From Pseudomonas putida (GTDB lineage: Bacteria > Pseudomonadota > Gammaproteobacteria > Pseudomonadales > Pseudomonadaceae): a stretch of DNA of 64,000 nt. This document shows positions 53,218-61,905 of this stretch, one piece after another. Below the pieces are notes generated by a model. That model was not told where the DNA came from and searched no databases. It saw only the letters and a list, made by a program, of their open reading frames with translations. The stretch lies in contig NZ_CP109603.1 in NCBI RefSeq assembly GCF_025905425.1, positions 1,648,001-1,712,000 on the forward strand. The letters are read 5' to 3'. The stretch's first letter is position 1. Every line of letters starts with the position of its first letter. The position numbers and the translations under genes were made by a program.

Positions 53218-54179
53218 AGTGGTTTGCCCTCCCATTCACCGGTCAGGGTTTTGAGAAACTCAATGATCAGGGCTCTGTCTTCGGCGCTTGCCGTTCGCCC
53301 CAGTTGGTAGCGGAACATGACATCCACCGCCGCTTCCAGGGTCGGCGCCGAACCATCGTGAAAGTAGGGTGCGGTAACCGCGACATTGCGCAGGCTGGGC
53401 ACTTTGAACACGTGCCGGTCTTCTTCATCGCCGGTAACGTTGAAGCGCCCCTGGTCGGCCGTGGTCGGGTTGCCGCGGTCGTTGAAGTAATCGCCCAGCA
53501 CGCCGAACTTCTGCAGCATGTTGCCACCGATATTGACGCCTTGGTGGCAGGCAATACAGCCGTATTCCTGGAAGCGCTGGTAACCGTGTTTTTCTTCCTT
53601 GCTGAGGATTTCGGTGTCGCCTTGCAGGTAGCGGTCAAAGCGCGAGCCAGGGGTCAATAGCGTGCGTTGGTAGGTGGCCAGCGCGTCCTGGATGGTGTGC
53701 TCATCCACCGCTTTGCCATAAGCCTTGGCAAAGCGTGCGCGGTAGCTTGGGTCTGCGCCAATGCGCTGGACCACCACCGCCCAGTCACTGCCCATTTCGC
53801 TTGGGCTCTGGACCACCAGGTGGGCCTGGTCTTCGAGGGTTTGCGCACGGCCATCCCAGAACTGGCGAAAATTCAGGCTGGCGTTGAACACGCTGGGAGT
53901 GTTGACCGGCAACGGTTTGCCATCGACCCCGAGCGAGCGCACTTGGCCGTCGGCGCCGCCTTGGTCAAGCCGGTGGCAACTGGCACAGGACAGGCTGGCG
54001 TTACTCGACAAGCGCGGGTCATTGAACAGCGAGCGGCCCAACTCGACCCGCTGCGGTGCCAGCACAGGTACTGCCGGCAATGGCGTGAGGGGCCCGCCTA
54101 TGGCTTGTGCCAGGCCAATCGAAGGCATCAGGAACACCAGCACGCCTGCGCACTTACGAAATTGCCGGGGGTTAGGCAT
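53214..54179 (-). CDS. Di-haem cytochrome c peroxidase-family protein
   Basis: 321 residues with a signal peptide (to about residue 25, IGLAQA) and two c-type haem motifs, C65-x-x-C68-H69 (SCASCHR) and C208-x-x-C211-H212 (GCIACHQ). The MauG/CcpA fold pattern is visible (GRSLFNDPRLSSNASLSCASCH; VPSLRNVAVTAPYFHDG). Periplasmic; reduces H2O2 with cytochrome c electrons, or acts as a redox sensor. It overlaps the sensor kinase gene. Confidence 0.9.
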   Translation of the reverse strand: MPNPRQFRKCAGVLVFLMPSIGLAQAIGGPLTPLPAVPVLAPQRVELGRSLFNDPRLSSNASLSCASCHRLDQGGADGQVRSLGVDGKPLPVNTPSVFNASLNFRQFWDGRAQTLEDQAHLVVQSPSEMGSDWAVVVQRIGADPSYRARFAKAYGKAVDEHTIQDALATYQRTLLTPGSRFDRYLQGDTEILSKEEKHGYQRFQEYGCIACHQGVNIGGNMLQKFGVLGDYFNDRGNPTTADQGRFNVTGDEEDRHVFKVPSLRNVAVTAPYFHDGSAPTLEAAVDVMFRYQLGRTASAEDRALIIEFLKTLTGEWEGKPL

Positions 54180-54315
54180 CGGGCAACCCTCCTTGGTAAC
54201 AATGCGCTATGCCGCTGAGAATAGTCAGTACCGTGCGCTATCGCTAACCACTGGGGCAAATGTCATCTAGCCTTTGATCAAGGATCAGCTGAGCATCAGG
54301 TGCACGGAGGGGGCC

Positions 54316-55665
54316 ATGGAACAATCAGTGAAGGACGAGGTAGCCGATAGAGCGGTGGTGCTGCTGGTTGACGACGAGAGCTCGATTCTCAATAGCCTGC
54401 GCCGCCTGCTGCGCGGCCAGCCCTATGATGTGCTACTGGCTGAAAGTGGCGCGCAGGCCCTTGAACTGCTTGAACAGCGCCCAGTCAACCTGGTGATCAG
54501 CGATGCACGTATGCCGGGCATGGATGGCGCCACCTTGCTGGCGCAGGTCAATCAGCGCTTTCCCGGCACCTTGCGTATCCTGCTGACCGGTTATGCCGAC
54601 ATGAACACGATCGCCAAGGCGATCAACGACGGCCATATTCATCGCTACATCAGCAAGCCCTGGAATGATGAAGAGATGCTGGTGACCGTGCGCCAGGCCC
54701 TGGCTTTCCAGTATTCGGAAAGCGAGCGCCGGCGCCTGGAGGACCTGACCCAGGTACAGAACCAGCAGCTCAAGTTGCTCAACGCCAGCCTTGAGCAGCG
54801 TGTAGCGGCGCGCACCGCCGAGTTGCAGCAAACCGCCGACATGCTTGACCTTGCCTATGAAGAGCTCAAACGCAGTTACGTGACCGGCACGGAGGTGTTT
54901 TCGCTGCTGGCCAACCTGCGCCTGCCCAGGCCCAAACAGACCAACCGGCAAGTCATCGAACTGATTCGTGTGTACTGCACCCGCCATGGCCTGGACGAGG
55001 CCAGCAGCCGCGACTTGACCATGGCCGCCGCGCTGTACAACATCGGCAAGATGAGCTGGACCGACAGCATGCTGACCTGCCCGGTAGACCTGCTGCCGCT
55101 TAGCGAGCGCGACCTGTACCGGTCGTACCCGAAACAAAGCGAATCGCTGGTGATGACCCTGGAGCCGATGAAAGAAGCGGCGCAACTCATCCTGCACCAT
55201 CAGGAGCGTTGGGATGGCAGCGGCTTTCCCGACCATCTCAAAGGCGAGGCTATCCCCCTTGGGGCGCGTTGGTTGAAGCTGGCAGTGGACTTCATCGAAT
55301 TGCAACGCGGCCTGGTGCTGGAGCGGCAGATGAACAGCGATGAAGCATTGATGTACATCCGCAAATACGCAGGGAAGCTGTATGACCCAGGGCTTGTGGA
55401 GGATTTCGTCAAGGTCTGCGCTCAGTTCCTCAGCGATGTGACCCTGGCCGACCCGACGGTCCAGGCCCTGGGCACCCGGGAACTGGCCGGCGGCATGGTC
55501 CTGGTGCGCAACCTCAATGCTGATAACGGCATGCTGTTGCTCAATGCCGGCAAGGTGCTGAGTGCGGCGTTGGTGGAAAAGCTGATCGCCTTCGAGGAAA
55601 TGGAAGGGGCCAAGTACAGTGTTTTCGTGAAAGTCCCTGAGGTGCTTGCCCTGAGCCAATCGTAG
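54316..55665 (+). CDS. Response regulator with a degenerate HD-GYP-like output domain
   Basis: 449 residues from ATG 54316 (GGAGGGGG upstream). The N-terminal receiver is complete (VLLVDDESS, phospho-acceptor D63 in ISDARMPGMDG, K114 in ISKPW). A coiled-coil linker (about 135-185) leads to an HD-GYP-type domain. The HD residues of the family HDIGK are replaced by Y241-N242 (ALYNIGKM), and GYP is GFP (H294-H295, D300-GSGFP). Without the HD pair the c-di-GMP phosphodiesterase activity is unlikely. It is divergent from the peroxidase/kinase pair and is the probable partner of that kinase. Confidence 0.88.
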   Translation: MEQSVKDEVADRAVVLLVDDESSILNSLRRLLRGQPYDVLLAESGAQALELLEQRPVNLVISDARMPGMDGATLLAQVNQRFPGTLRILLTGYADMNTIAKAINDGHIHRYISKPWNDEEMLVTVRQALAFQYSESERRRLEDLTQVQNQQLKLLNASLEQRVAARTAELQQTADMLDLAYEELKRSYVTGTEVFSLLANLRLPRPKQTNRQVIELIRVYCTRHGLDEASSRDLTMAAALYNIGKMSWTDSMLTCPVDLLPLSERDLYRSYPKQSESLVMTLEPMKEAAQLILHHQERWDGSGFPDHLKGEAIPLGARWLKLAVDFIELQRGLVLERQMNSDEALMYIRKYAGKLYDPGLVEDFVKVCAQFLSDVTLADPTVQALGTRELAGGMVLVRNLNADNGMLLLNAGKVLSAALVEKLIAFEEMEGAKYSVFVKVPEVLALSQS

Positions 55666-55737
55666 CCAGACAGCACATTGAGCGATGCCGTGGCTGAACG
55701 ATTGGCCTCAGGTGCGGGCTCTGCTTAGCTTAGGTTT

Positions 55738-55909
55738 TGTACGAAAAGTATGGTCATCCATCGTTGTGGGAGCGGGCTTGCCCCGCGATCTGCCGCAACG
55801 CGGCAGCAAAGCCTGAATTCGCGGCGTCTTTGCACCATTTGATATCGGGTACAGGAGCGCTTCGCACTCCATCGCGGGGCAAGCCCGCTCCCACAAAACT
55901 TTTCGTACA
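55738..55909. repeat. REP pair nested in a 12-bp inverted repeat
   Basis: Two REPs face each other with perfect 24-bp arms (55766-55789 and 55871-55894; GTGGGAGCGGGCTTGCCCCG...). Outside them, TGTACGAAAAGT (55738-55749) and ACTTTTCGTACA (55898-55909) are exact complements. The element fills most of the gap between the response regulator and TonB-receptor stops (55666-55913). Confidence 0.9.
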
Positions 55910-55913
55910 GCGC

Positions 55914-58337
55914 CTAGAAGCTGTACTTGAAGCTCGTCATTACATTGCGCGGCGTGCCATAAACGCCGTACAGGCCGGGTTGGCTGTAGTACGCGCGATC
56001 AAACACGTTGTTCAGGTTCACCGATGCACTCAAGTGCTGGTTGATGTCGTAGCGCGCCATCAGGTTGGTGACTGCGTAGCTGCCTTGGCTGAAGGTGTGC
56101 AGGTCGGCGCCGACCTTGCTCTGCCAGTTCACCCCGCCGCCGAGGGTGACCTTGTCCAGCGGCCCGTGCAGCCGGTAGCTGGTGAAGGTTTTGAAGCTGT
56201 TGCGCGGCAAGTTGGTGTTGATGCGCTGGTCGTCGGCATCGGTGGTTACCGAATAGGCGTAACCGGCGGACGCTTGCCAGCCTTCGGCCAGCTCGCCGTT
56301 CAGCTCCAGCTCGATGCCCTTGGAGGTGGTGTCTTGTTCGGCGCTGTAGACGTTGTCGTGTTGCCAGATGGCCAGGTTGTCCTGCTCCAGCTTGAACACC
56401 GCGAGGCTGGAGTTGAGCTTGCCATCGAGGTGGGTGCCCTTGATGCCGATCTCGTAGCCCACGCCTTCCATGGGGTCGAGCGGTTTGTTGCTCTCGTCGG
56501 TAACCCACGACCCTTGCGGGTTGAAGATCTTGGTGTAGCTGGCGTACAGCGACCAGGTGTCGTCGAGGTCGTAGACCACGCCGGCGTAAGGGATGAATAC
56601 GCCGTTTTCTTCGCGATTCACGTGGGTTTCTTCGCCGCCATAAGGCCTGTCCGAAGTGTCGCGTTTCCAATTGATCAGGCGGCTGCCGACAATCAGGCTG
56701 AGGTCGTCGGTTACGCTGAAGCGCGAGGTCAGGTAAGCCGCATACTGGTCTTCGTCGATCGACGACTTGCCGCTTTCGACAAAGGCCGGTTTGGCCGACT
56801 TGCCATCCCAGGTGAAGAGGTTGTCGATGGCACCTGCGGGTGAGCCCGCGTAGTCATAGCGCCAGCCGCCCCAGCTCGGGGTGTTTTCCCGGTACTGGGA
56901 CAAGGTCATGCCGGTGATCAGCTCATGCTCGCGACCGAACAGGCCGAACGGCCCGGTCACGTACACGTCGAGGTTGTCCTGGCGGGGTGTGCCAGAGAAA
57001 CGTACCGGCAATTGCGACAGGCCGCTGCCATCGGGTTTCAACTCACCCATGGCAAAGTTGAACAGCTCGTCGAACTGGTTCTCGGCATGGGTGAGTTCGA
57101 TCTTGCCGCTCCAGCCGTTGCCCAGTTGCTGCTCGATGGAGGTAAAGAAGCTGGTTTGCTCGTGATCGTTGTATGACCAGTCTGGTGCGGCATTGAGTGA
57201 ACGCTTGAGGTCGGTACGGCCACCGGTTGAGAAGCGCGTGGGCAGGCCGGAGCGCAGCGGCGAGTCGATGTCGCTGCGCAGGTAACTGAAGCCCATGGTC
57301 AGCAGCGTGTCTTCGCTGAGGTCGAACTCGGTAATGCCGTACATCAGCTGCGACTGCTGGTTGTAGCGGTCAATCCAGGCTTTCTCGGTTTTGTAATCGG
57401 CGACGAAGCGCCCGCGGATGTTGCCGGTTTCGGTCAACGGCCCGGACACATCGAAACCTGTGCCGTAACGGTCCCAGTTGCCGGCCTCGCCGGTGATGCT
57501 GGCCTGGGCTTCGGCGGTCGGGCGCTTGCGGATCAGGTTGATCGTCGCCGAGGGGTTGCCCATGCCGCTGATCAGGCCGGTGGCGCCGCGCACGATTTCG
57601 ACACGGTCGTACATCGCCATGCTCTGCGAGTAGTTGTCCAGGCGGGTACTGGTAGGCACACCGTCGACCTCGTAGTTCTGGATGGCAAAGCCGCGCGACC
57701 AGTACGAGTCGCTTTCCGAACCCAGGCCATCGCGCACCACGGTGATGCCTGGGGCTGCCTCCAGTGCGTCGGTGAGGTTGGTCAGGCGCTGGTCATCCAG
57801 GCGCTGGCGGGTCATGACCGTCAGCGATTGGGGGGGCTCGCGTGGCGTGAGGTTAAGGCGCGTCGAGCTGCTCGACGAGTAGGTGGTGTAGAGCCCGGTA
57901 CCTTCGGTGGTCGAGCCTGGCGCCTTACCCGAAATGGACACCGCACTCAGCTCCAGGGCACCTGTGGCACTGGCTTGCAGCGAATAGTTGCCGTTGGCGC
58001 CGCGGCTGGCCTCAAGCCCCGTGCCCGCGAGCAGTATCGCCAGGCCCTGATCGACATCGAAGTGGCCATGCAGCCCGGTCGTGCTGCGGCCCTCGGTCAA
58101 TGAGGTGGGGTAGGACAGCAGAATGTGCGCGGTCTGGCCGAAGCGGGCCAATGCCGGTGCCAGGGGGCCTGCGGGGATGTCGAAGTCGGCCTGCGCCTGT
58201 TCGGCGGCCGTGACCCAGCCGGGCATCAGCAGCGGGGCGCTTGCGCTCATGCAGGCGATGCCCTGGACCACTGCGCCGGCGAGTTTTTGCGTGACGGATA
58301 ATTGCCAGCCCTGGCGTTTGCGTGCGGTGCGATTCAC
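55914..58337 (-). CDS. TonB-dependent receptor with STN signalling domain (FpvA/FecA type)
   Basis: 807 residues from ATG 58337. A long N-terminal signal (ends near AAEQA, about residue 47), then an STN domain (FDIPAGPLAPALARFGQTAHILLSYPTSL...TGLHGHFDVDQGLAILLAGTGLEA) that contacts the FecR protein, then plug (PREPPQSLTVMTRQRLDDQRL; VPTSTRLDN...RGATGLISGMGNPSATINLI) and barrel ending in TSFKYSF. It transports a ferric siderophore and signals to the anti-sigma FecR, which is encoded immediately upstream with the FecI-type sigma factor. Confidence 0.93.
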   Translation of the reverse strand: MNRTARKRQGWQLSVTQKLAGAVVQGIACMSASAPLLMPGWVTAAEQAQADFDIPAGPLAPALARFGQTAHILLSYPTSLTEGRSTTGLHGHFDVDQGLAILLAGTGLEASRGANGNYSLQASATGALELSAVSISGKAPGSTTEGTGLYTTYSSSSSTRLNLTPREPPQSLTVMTRQRLDDQRLTNLTDALEAAPGITVVRDGLGSESDSYWSRGFAIQNYEVDGVPTSTRLDNYSQSMAMYDRVEIVRGATGLISGMGNPSATINLIRKRPTAEAQASITGEAGNWDRYGTGFDVSGPLTETGNIRGRFVADYKTEKAWIDRYNQQSQLMYGITEFDLSEDTLLTMGFSYLRSDIDSPLRSGLPTRFSTGGRTDLKRSLNAAPDWSYNDHEQTSFFTSIEQQLGNGWSGKIELTHAENQFDELFNFAMGELKPDGSGLSQLPVRFSGTPRQDNLDVYVTGPFGLFGREHELITGMTLSQYRENTPSWGGWRYDYAGSPAGAIDNLFTWDGKSAKPAFVESGKSSIDEDQYAAYLTSRFSVTDDLSLIVGSRLINWKRDTSDRPYGGEETHVNREENGVFIPYAGVVYDLDDTWSLYASYTKIFNPQGSWVTDESNKPLDPMEGVGYEIGIKGTHLDGKLNSSLAVFKLEQDNLAIWQHDNVYSAEQDTTSKGIELELNGELAEGWQASAGYAYSVTTDADDQRINTNLPRNSFKTFTSYRLHGPLDKVTLGGGVNWQSKVGADLHTFSQGSYAVTNLMARYDINQHLSASVNLNNVFDRAYYSQPGLYGVYGTPRNVMTSFKYSF

Positions 58338-58422
58338 GAGTGTTCCCCCATTGATTTGAAGATCTGAGGGTTAAGTCTCGTGAGACGCGAAATCGGACCA
58401 CCCCGGCGCAACTTTTTTTGCG

Positions 58423-59385
58423 TCAGGCCATTCGCGGCTTCAAGGTGACCCAGTAGCGGGTGAAGTGCTGCACGTCGAGTTGCAAGGTTTCTGCCACGGC
58501 GGCAATGATCTTTTCGGTGTTATCCAGTGGGAACGTGCCAGATACCCGGAGGCTCGCCAAGGCAGGGTCGCAGGCCAGGTGCCCACGGCGATAGCGGCTC
58601 ACGTCTTCAAGAAACGCCGCCAGGCGCTGGCCTTGGGCAACCAGCATGCCCTGGCTCCAGGCGGGGAGGGTGGGGGCCACGGCCTGCCGGGCCAGCAAAC
58701 CCTGGCGGGTGAAGCTGGCCTGCTCCCCGGCCCCCAGCACGAGGGGCGAATCGGCTTGCAGGGCAGGCCGGACCGACACCGTGCCCTGATAAACGCTGAC
58801 TTGGGTAAGCGGGCTGTGCAGCCGCACATTGAACTGCGCCAGCGTCGATTCGAGGCGGCCATGCACGGTGTCCACCCACAGCGGGCGGCTGTCGGCGAGG
58901 GCGGGGCGGGTGATCAGCATCTCGCCGCGCAGCAGCCTCAGGCGCCGCGCCTGGTGGTCGAATGCCACATCGAGGGCGCTGTCAGTGTTCAGTTGCAACT
59001 GGGTGCCATCGGCCAACGTCAGGCGCCGTTGTTCGCCGATGCGGCTGTGGTAGTCCGCGCGCCAGTCCTGTACCAACGCAGCGTCTTTCAGGTACCAGGC
59101 GCCCGAACCCGCAGCCAGTAGCAGCGACAGTTGCTTGAGCGCATTGCGCCGTGATTGCTGTGGCCTTAGTGCCGCGTGGGCCAAAGGGCGTTGGCCTGGG
59201 CTGCGCATATCGTGCATGCGCTGGGCGAACACCTGAGTCCGCTGCCAGGCGTGTTCATGCAGCGGGTGCGCCTGGCGCCAGCTCATGCAGGCGGCCAGGG
59301 TGGCAGCCGTGACGGCCGGTTCCTGCAGTTCGAGGTGCCAATGCATGGCCTGCTCGGCCACTTCGCCAGGGATTGACGCGTTCAT
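58423..59385 (-). CDS. fecR: FecR-type anti-sigma factor/sigma regulator
   Basis: 320 residues. Cytoplasmic N-terminal anti-sigma domain (VAEQAMHWHLELQ...AHPLHEHAW), one membrane segment near 80-100 (LSLLLAAGSGAWYL), a FecR periplasmic domain (YHSRIGEQRRLTLADGTQLQLNTDSAL) and a C-terminal STN-like region (RRGHLACDPALASLRVSGTFPLDNTEKIIAAVAETL). The ATG overlaps the sigma stop (59382-59385). It links the TonB receptor STN domain to the sigma factor. Confidence 0.93.
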   Translation of the reverse strand: MNASIPGEVAEQAMHWHLELQEPAVTAATLAACMSWRQAHPLHEHAWQRTQVFAQRMHDMRSPGQRPLAHAALRPQQSRRNALKQLSLLLAAGSGAWYLKDAALVQDWRADYHSRIGEQRRLTLADGTQLQLNTDSALDVAFDHQARRLRLLRGEMLITRPALADSRPLWVDTVHGRLESTLAQFNVRLHSPLTQVSVYQGTVSVRPALQADSPLVLGAGEQASFTRQGLLARQAVAPTLPAWSQGMLVAQGQRLAAFLEDVSRYRRGHLACDPALASLRVSGTFPLDNTEKIIAAVAETLQLDVQHFTRYWVTLKPRMA

Positions 59386-59903
59386 GGCAGGTCCAGGCTG
59401 TCATCGAGCATGATGCACAGCGCACCTGCCTTGACGATGTAGCGCTTGACTGTGGTGATCGACACGGCCAGGCGCTCGGCGATCTCGGCGTGCCCCAGGC
59501 CATCTACCTGCGACAGCAAAAACGCCTCACGCACCGGACGCTCCAGGCCATCGAGGGCGGCATCGAGGGCTATCAGGGTTTCCAGCAGGATTGCCTGGGT
59601 TTCCAGGCTTGGCGCCACTTGCTCAGGCAGCGTCGCCAGCGCTTCAAGGTAGGCGCGCTCAAGCTTTTGCCGGCGGTAATGGTTGCACAACACGCTCTGC
59701 GCCACCTTGGCCAGAAAGGTGCGTGGCGCGTGCAACTGTGGCACCTGCTCTTTGTTCAACAGCCGGATGAAAGTGTCTTGCGCCAGGTCCGCTGCGTGTT
59801 GCGAGCAATTGAGACGCTGCCTGAGCCAACGCGTCAACCAACTGTGCTGTTGGCGGTAGAGCAGGGCGACATCGCACATCAGGGGTTCGGGGGATGGGAG
59901 CAT
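59382..59903 (-). CDS. fecI: FecI-like ECF sigma factor
   Basis: 173 residues from MLPSP (59903); MCDVALLY at 59879 is an alternative start. Sigma-70 region 2 (HAADLAQDTFIRLLN) and region 4 (LSQVDGLGHAEIAERLAVSITTVKRYI) are clear. ECF iron-starvation sigma factor that transcribes the TonB receptor gene. A Fur box lies 35-55 bp upstream, so iron sets the ceiling and the siderophore gives the signal. Confidence 0.93.
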   Translation of the reverse strand: MLPSPEPLMCDVALLYRQQHSWLTRWLRQRLNCSQHAADLAQDTFIRLLNKEQVPQLHAPRTFLAKVAQSVLCNHYRRQKLERAYLEALATLPEQVAPSLETQAILLETLIALDAALDGLERPVREAFLLSQVDGLGHAEIAERLAVSITTVKRYIVKAGALCIMLDDSLDLP

Positions 59904-59937
59904 GGAGTGCGGCCGCCGCAGGGGTTATTGTTGCAAA

Positions 59938-59955
59938 CGATAATGCTTATCATAT
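59938..59955. promoter_or_regulatory. Fur box upstream of the fecI-like gene
   Basis: CGATAATGCTTATCATAT carries the GATAAT core with hyphenated symmetry (GATAA...TTATC). Placed just upstream of the sigma gene, it fits Fur repression by iron. Confidence 0.75.
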
Positions 59956-60090
59956 ATACGTGCCGGGGAGCCCTACAACAGCAGCACGCACTCAACGCCC
60001 TGGCCGCATCTGGTCCGATATAAAACTGCTGAGAACCTTGAAGGCGCACACTCGAAGTAGCTCAGGACTTCTGAGCATTGAGAGGTGTGT

Positions 60091-60342
60091 ATGACCACTG
60101 GCAAGCGCGTCACGGATATCGATGCCCCAGGTGTTGAACCTGGGCGAGACGAAGACTGGCCAACCGGGAAAGACGAAGACGATAGCGAGGATGAAAAACG
60201 TGCAAGGCCGGAAGATCGCGATGACTACCTCGACGATCAAGCGCCCAGGGAGAGCGAAAAAGGTTCAGGCCGTCCCGACCCCTCCAGAGCCTCTGCGGCC
60301 GAGCGTTACAGCTATCAGCCAAAGCAGAAGATCAGGCCTTAG
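60091..60342 (+). CDS. Small very acidic hypothetical protein
   Basis: 83 residues from the ATG at 60091 (AGAGG 5 nt upstream). Asp/Glu-rich (PGRDEDWPTGKDEDDSEDEKRARPEDRDDYLDD) and strongly hydrophilic throughout, with no predicted fold, signal peptide or membrane segment. It is probably intrinsically disordered. It is divergent from the fecI gene with 187 bp between starts. Function unknown. Confidence 0.6.
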   Translation: MTTGKRVTDIDAPGVEPGRDEDWPTGKDEDDSEDEKRARPEDRDDYLDDQAPRESEKGSGRPDPSRASAAERYSYQPKQKIRP

Positions 60343-60463
60343 GCCCGACGGGCCTGCGGCGCGGCCCTCAACAAATGCGCGACGCGCGACCGGCGCACTG
60401 TGATTGCTTATACAAGAGGGGTCAGGCGCCTATGGCTGACCCCGCCGTGGCACAGGCTGCTGT

Positions 60464-61711
60464 TCACAGGCGTTCTCCAAAATGCCCCGCCACGTTCAGC
60501 GCGCTGAGCACGCCGTCTTCGTGGAAGCCGTTGCCCCAATAGGCACCGCAGTAATAGCTGTGCTGGCGGCCCTGCAGCTCGTTATGGCGGGCCTGGGCGG
60601 CCAAGGCTGCCAGGCTGTACTGGGGCTGGGCATAACTGAAATGTGCAAGGACCTGTGCCGGGTCTACCTGCGCGGTCTGGTTGAGGCTCACGCAGAAGGT
60701 CACTGGCGCATCGATGCCCTGCAGGATGTTCATGTTGTAGGTGAGTGCGGCGGGCGCCTGCTCGACGCCCCCCAGGCGGTAGTTCCAGCTGGCCCAGGCT
60801 TTGCGCCGGCGCGGCAGCAGGCGGGTGTCGGTGTGCAGCACCACGTCGTTGCTGGCGTAGGTGAGGGTACCCAGCACCACGCGCTCGTCTGCACTGGGCG
60901 CCTCCAGCAGGGCCAAGGCCTGATCGCTGTGGCAGGCGAACACCACCTTGTCGAAGCGCTCGGTGCCGGCGGCGCTGCTCACGGCCACGCCAGCGTGATC
61001 ACGGCTGACCCGTGCAACCGGGCAATTGCAGCGGATACGCTTGGCAAAGGGGCGGCACAACGGCGCCACGTAGCTGCGCGAGCCACCCTCGATTACCCGC
61101 CATTGCGGGCGCTGGTTGACCGACAACAGGCCGTGATTGCGGCAGAAACGCACGAAGAACTGCAGCGGAAAACCCAGCATGTCGGCGCGTGACATCGACC
61201 AGATCGCCGAACCCATGGGCACGATGTAGTGGTTGATGAAGCGCTGCCCATAACCCTGCGCCCGCACGTAACTGCCAAGGGTGGTGTCCTCATCGATGCG
61301 CTGGTTGTCGAGGTCGGCAAGGGCCTGGCGATTGAAGCGCAGAATGTCGCGCAACATGCCCCAGAAACCGGGCGAAAGCAGGTTGCGCCGCTGGGCGAAC
61401 AGGGTGTCCAGGTCATGCCCGTTGTACTCCAGGCCACTGCGTGGGTCATGCACCGCAAAGCTCATCTGGGTCGGCTGCGACGTAACGCCCAGCTGATCGA
61501 GCAGGCGAATGAAATGCGGATAGGTCCAGTCATTGAAGACGATGAAGCCGGTGTCCAGCGCATAGTCCTGGCCGCCCCACCGCACATCCACGGTATGGGC
61601 GTGGCCACCGACCCAGTCGGCCGCTTCGAACACCGTGATCTCATGCCGGCGTGACAGCAGATGGGCACAGGTGAGGCCGGCGATACCGCTGCCGATGATT
61701 GCGATGCGCAT
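60464..61711 (-). CDS. NAD(P)-binding FAD-dependent oxidoreductase (amine-oxidase fold; light-regulon type)
   Basis: 415 residues. Rossmann GxGxxG IGSGIAGLTCAHLLS at the N-terminus and an FAD-dependent amine-oxidase-like C-terminal half. The sequence resembles the flavoprotein of the cyclopropane-fatty-acid/DUF1365 cluster known from P. putida, but none of the usual neighbours (cfa-like methyltransferase, DUF1365, DUF2878, MerR-type regulator) are here. It is preceded by a perfect LitR/PplR-type operator, so light control is likely. Confidence 0.8.
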   Translation of the reverse strand: MRIAIIGSGIAGLTCAHLLSRRHEITVFEAADWVGGHAHTVDVRWGGQDYALDTGFIVFNDWTYPHFIRLLDQLGVTSQPTQMSFAVHDPRSGLEYNGHDLDTLFAQRRNLLSPGFWGMLRDILRFNRQALADLDNQRIDEDTTLGSYVRAQGYGQRFINHYIVPMGSAIWSMSRADMLGFPLQFFVRFCRNHGLLSVNQRPQWRVIEGGSRSYVAPLCRPFAKRIRCNCPVARVSRDHAGVAVSSAAGTERFDKVVFACHSDQALALLEAPSADERVVLGTLTYASNDVVLHTDTRLLPRRRKAWASWNYRLGGVEQAPAALTYNMNILQGIDAPVTFCVSLNQTAQVDPAQVLAHFSYAQPQYSLAALAAQARHNELQGRQHSYYCGAYWGNGFHEDGVLSALNVAGHFGERL

Positions 61712-61779
61712 GGCGGTCTATTCCCGTTCGTGACGCGCCAGGCGTTGGCCGAGCTTGAGGCGCCAGTGCATTCACTACT

Positions 61780-61803
61780 TGTACAAAAAAGTTTTCTTGT
61801 ACA
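61780..61803. promoter_or_regulatory. LitR/PplR-type operator (TGTACA-N12-TGTACA)
   Basis: TGTACA at 61780-61785, a 12-base spacer and TGTACA at 61798-61803. This is exactly the T(G/A)TACA-N12-TGTA(C/T)A box reported for the light-responsive MerR-family PplR regulators of P. putida. It lies 69 bp upstream of the flavin oxidoreductase start, in promoter position. Confidence 0.8.
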
Positions 61804-61905
61804 GGTATAGATGAGCTTTTGCCGCAAAGCTATACGGGTTGTTTTTTTACACAGGCTTGAGGTTGCGCTTAGGTCAGGATGGGCCTCTGCGCACAAGCGG
61901 TGGCC

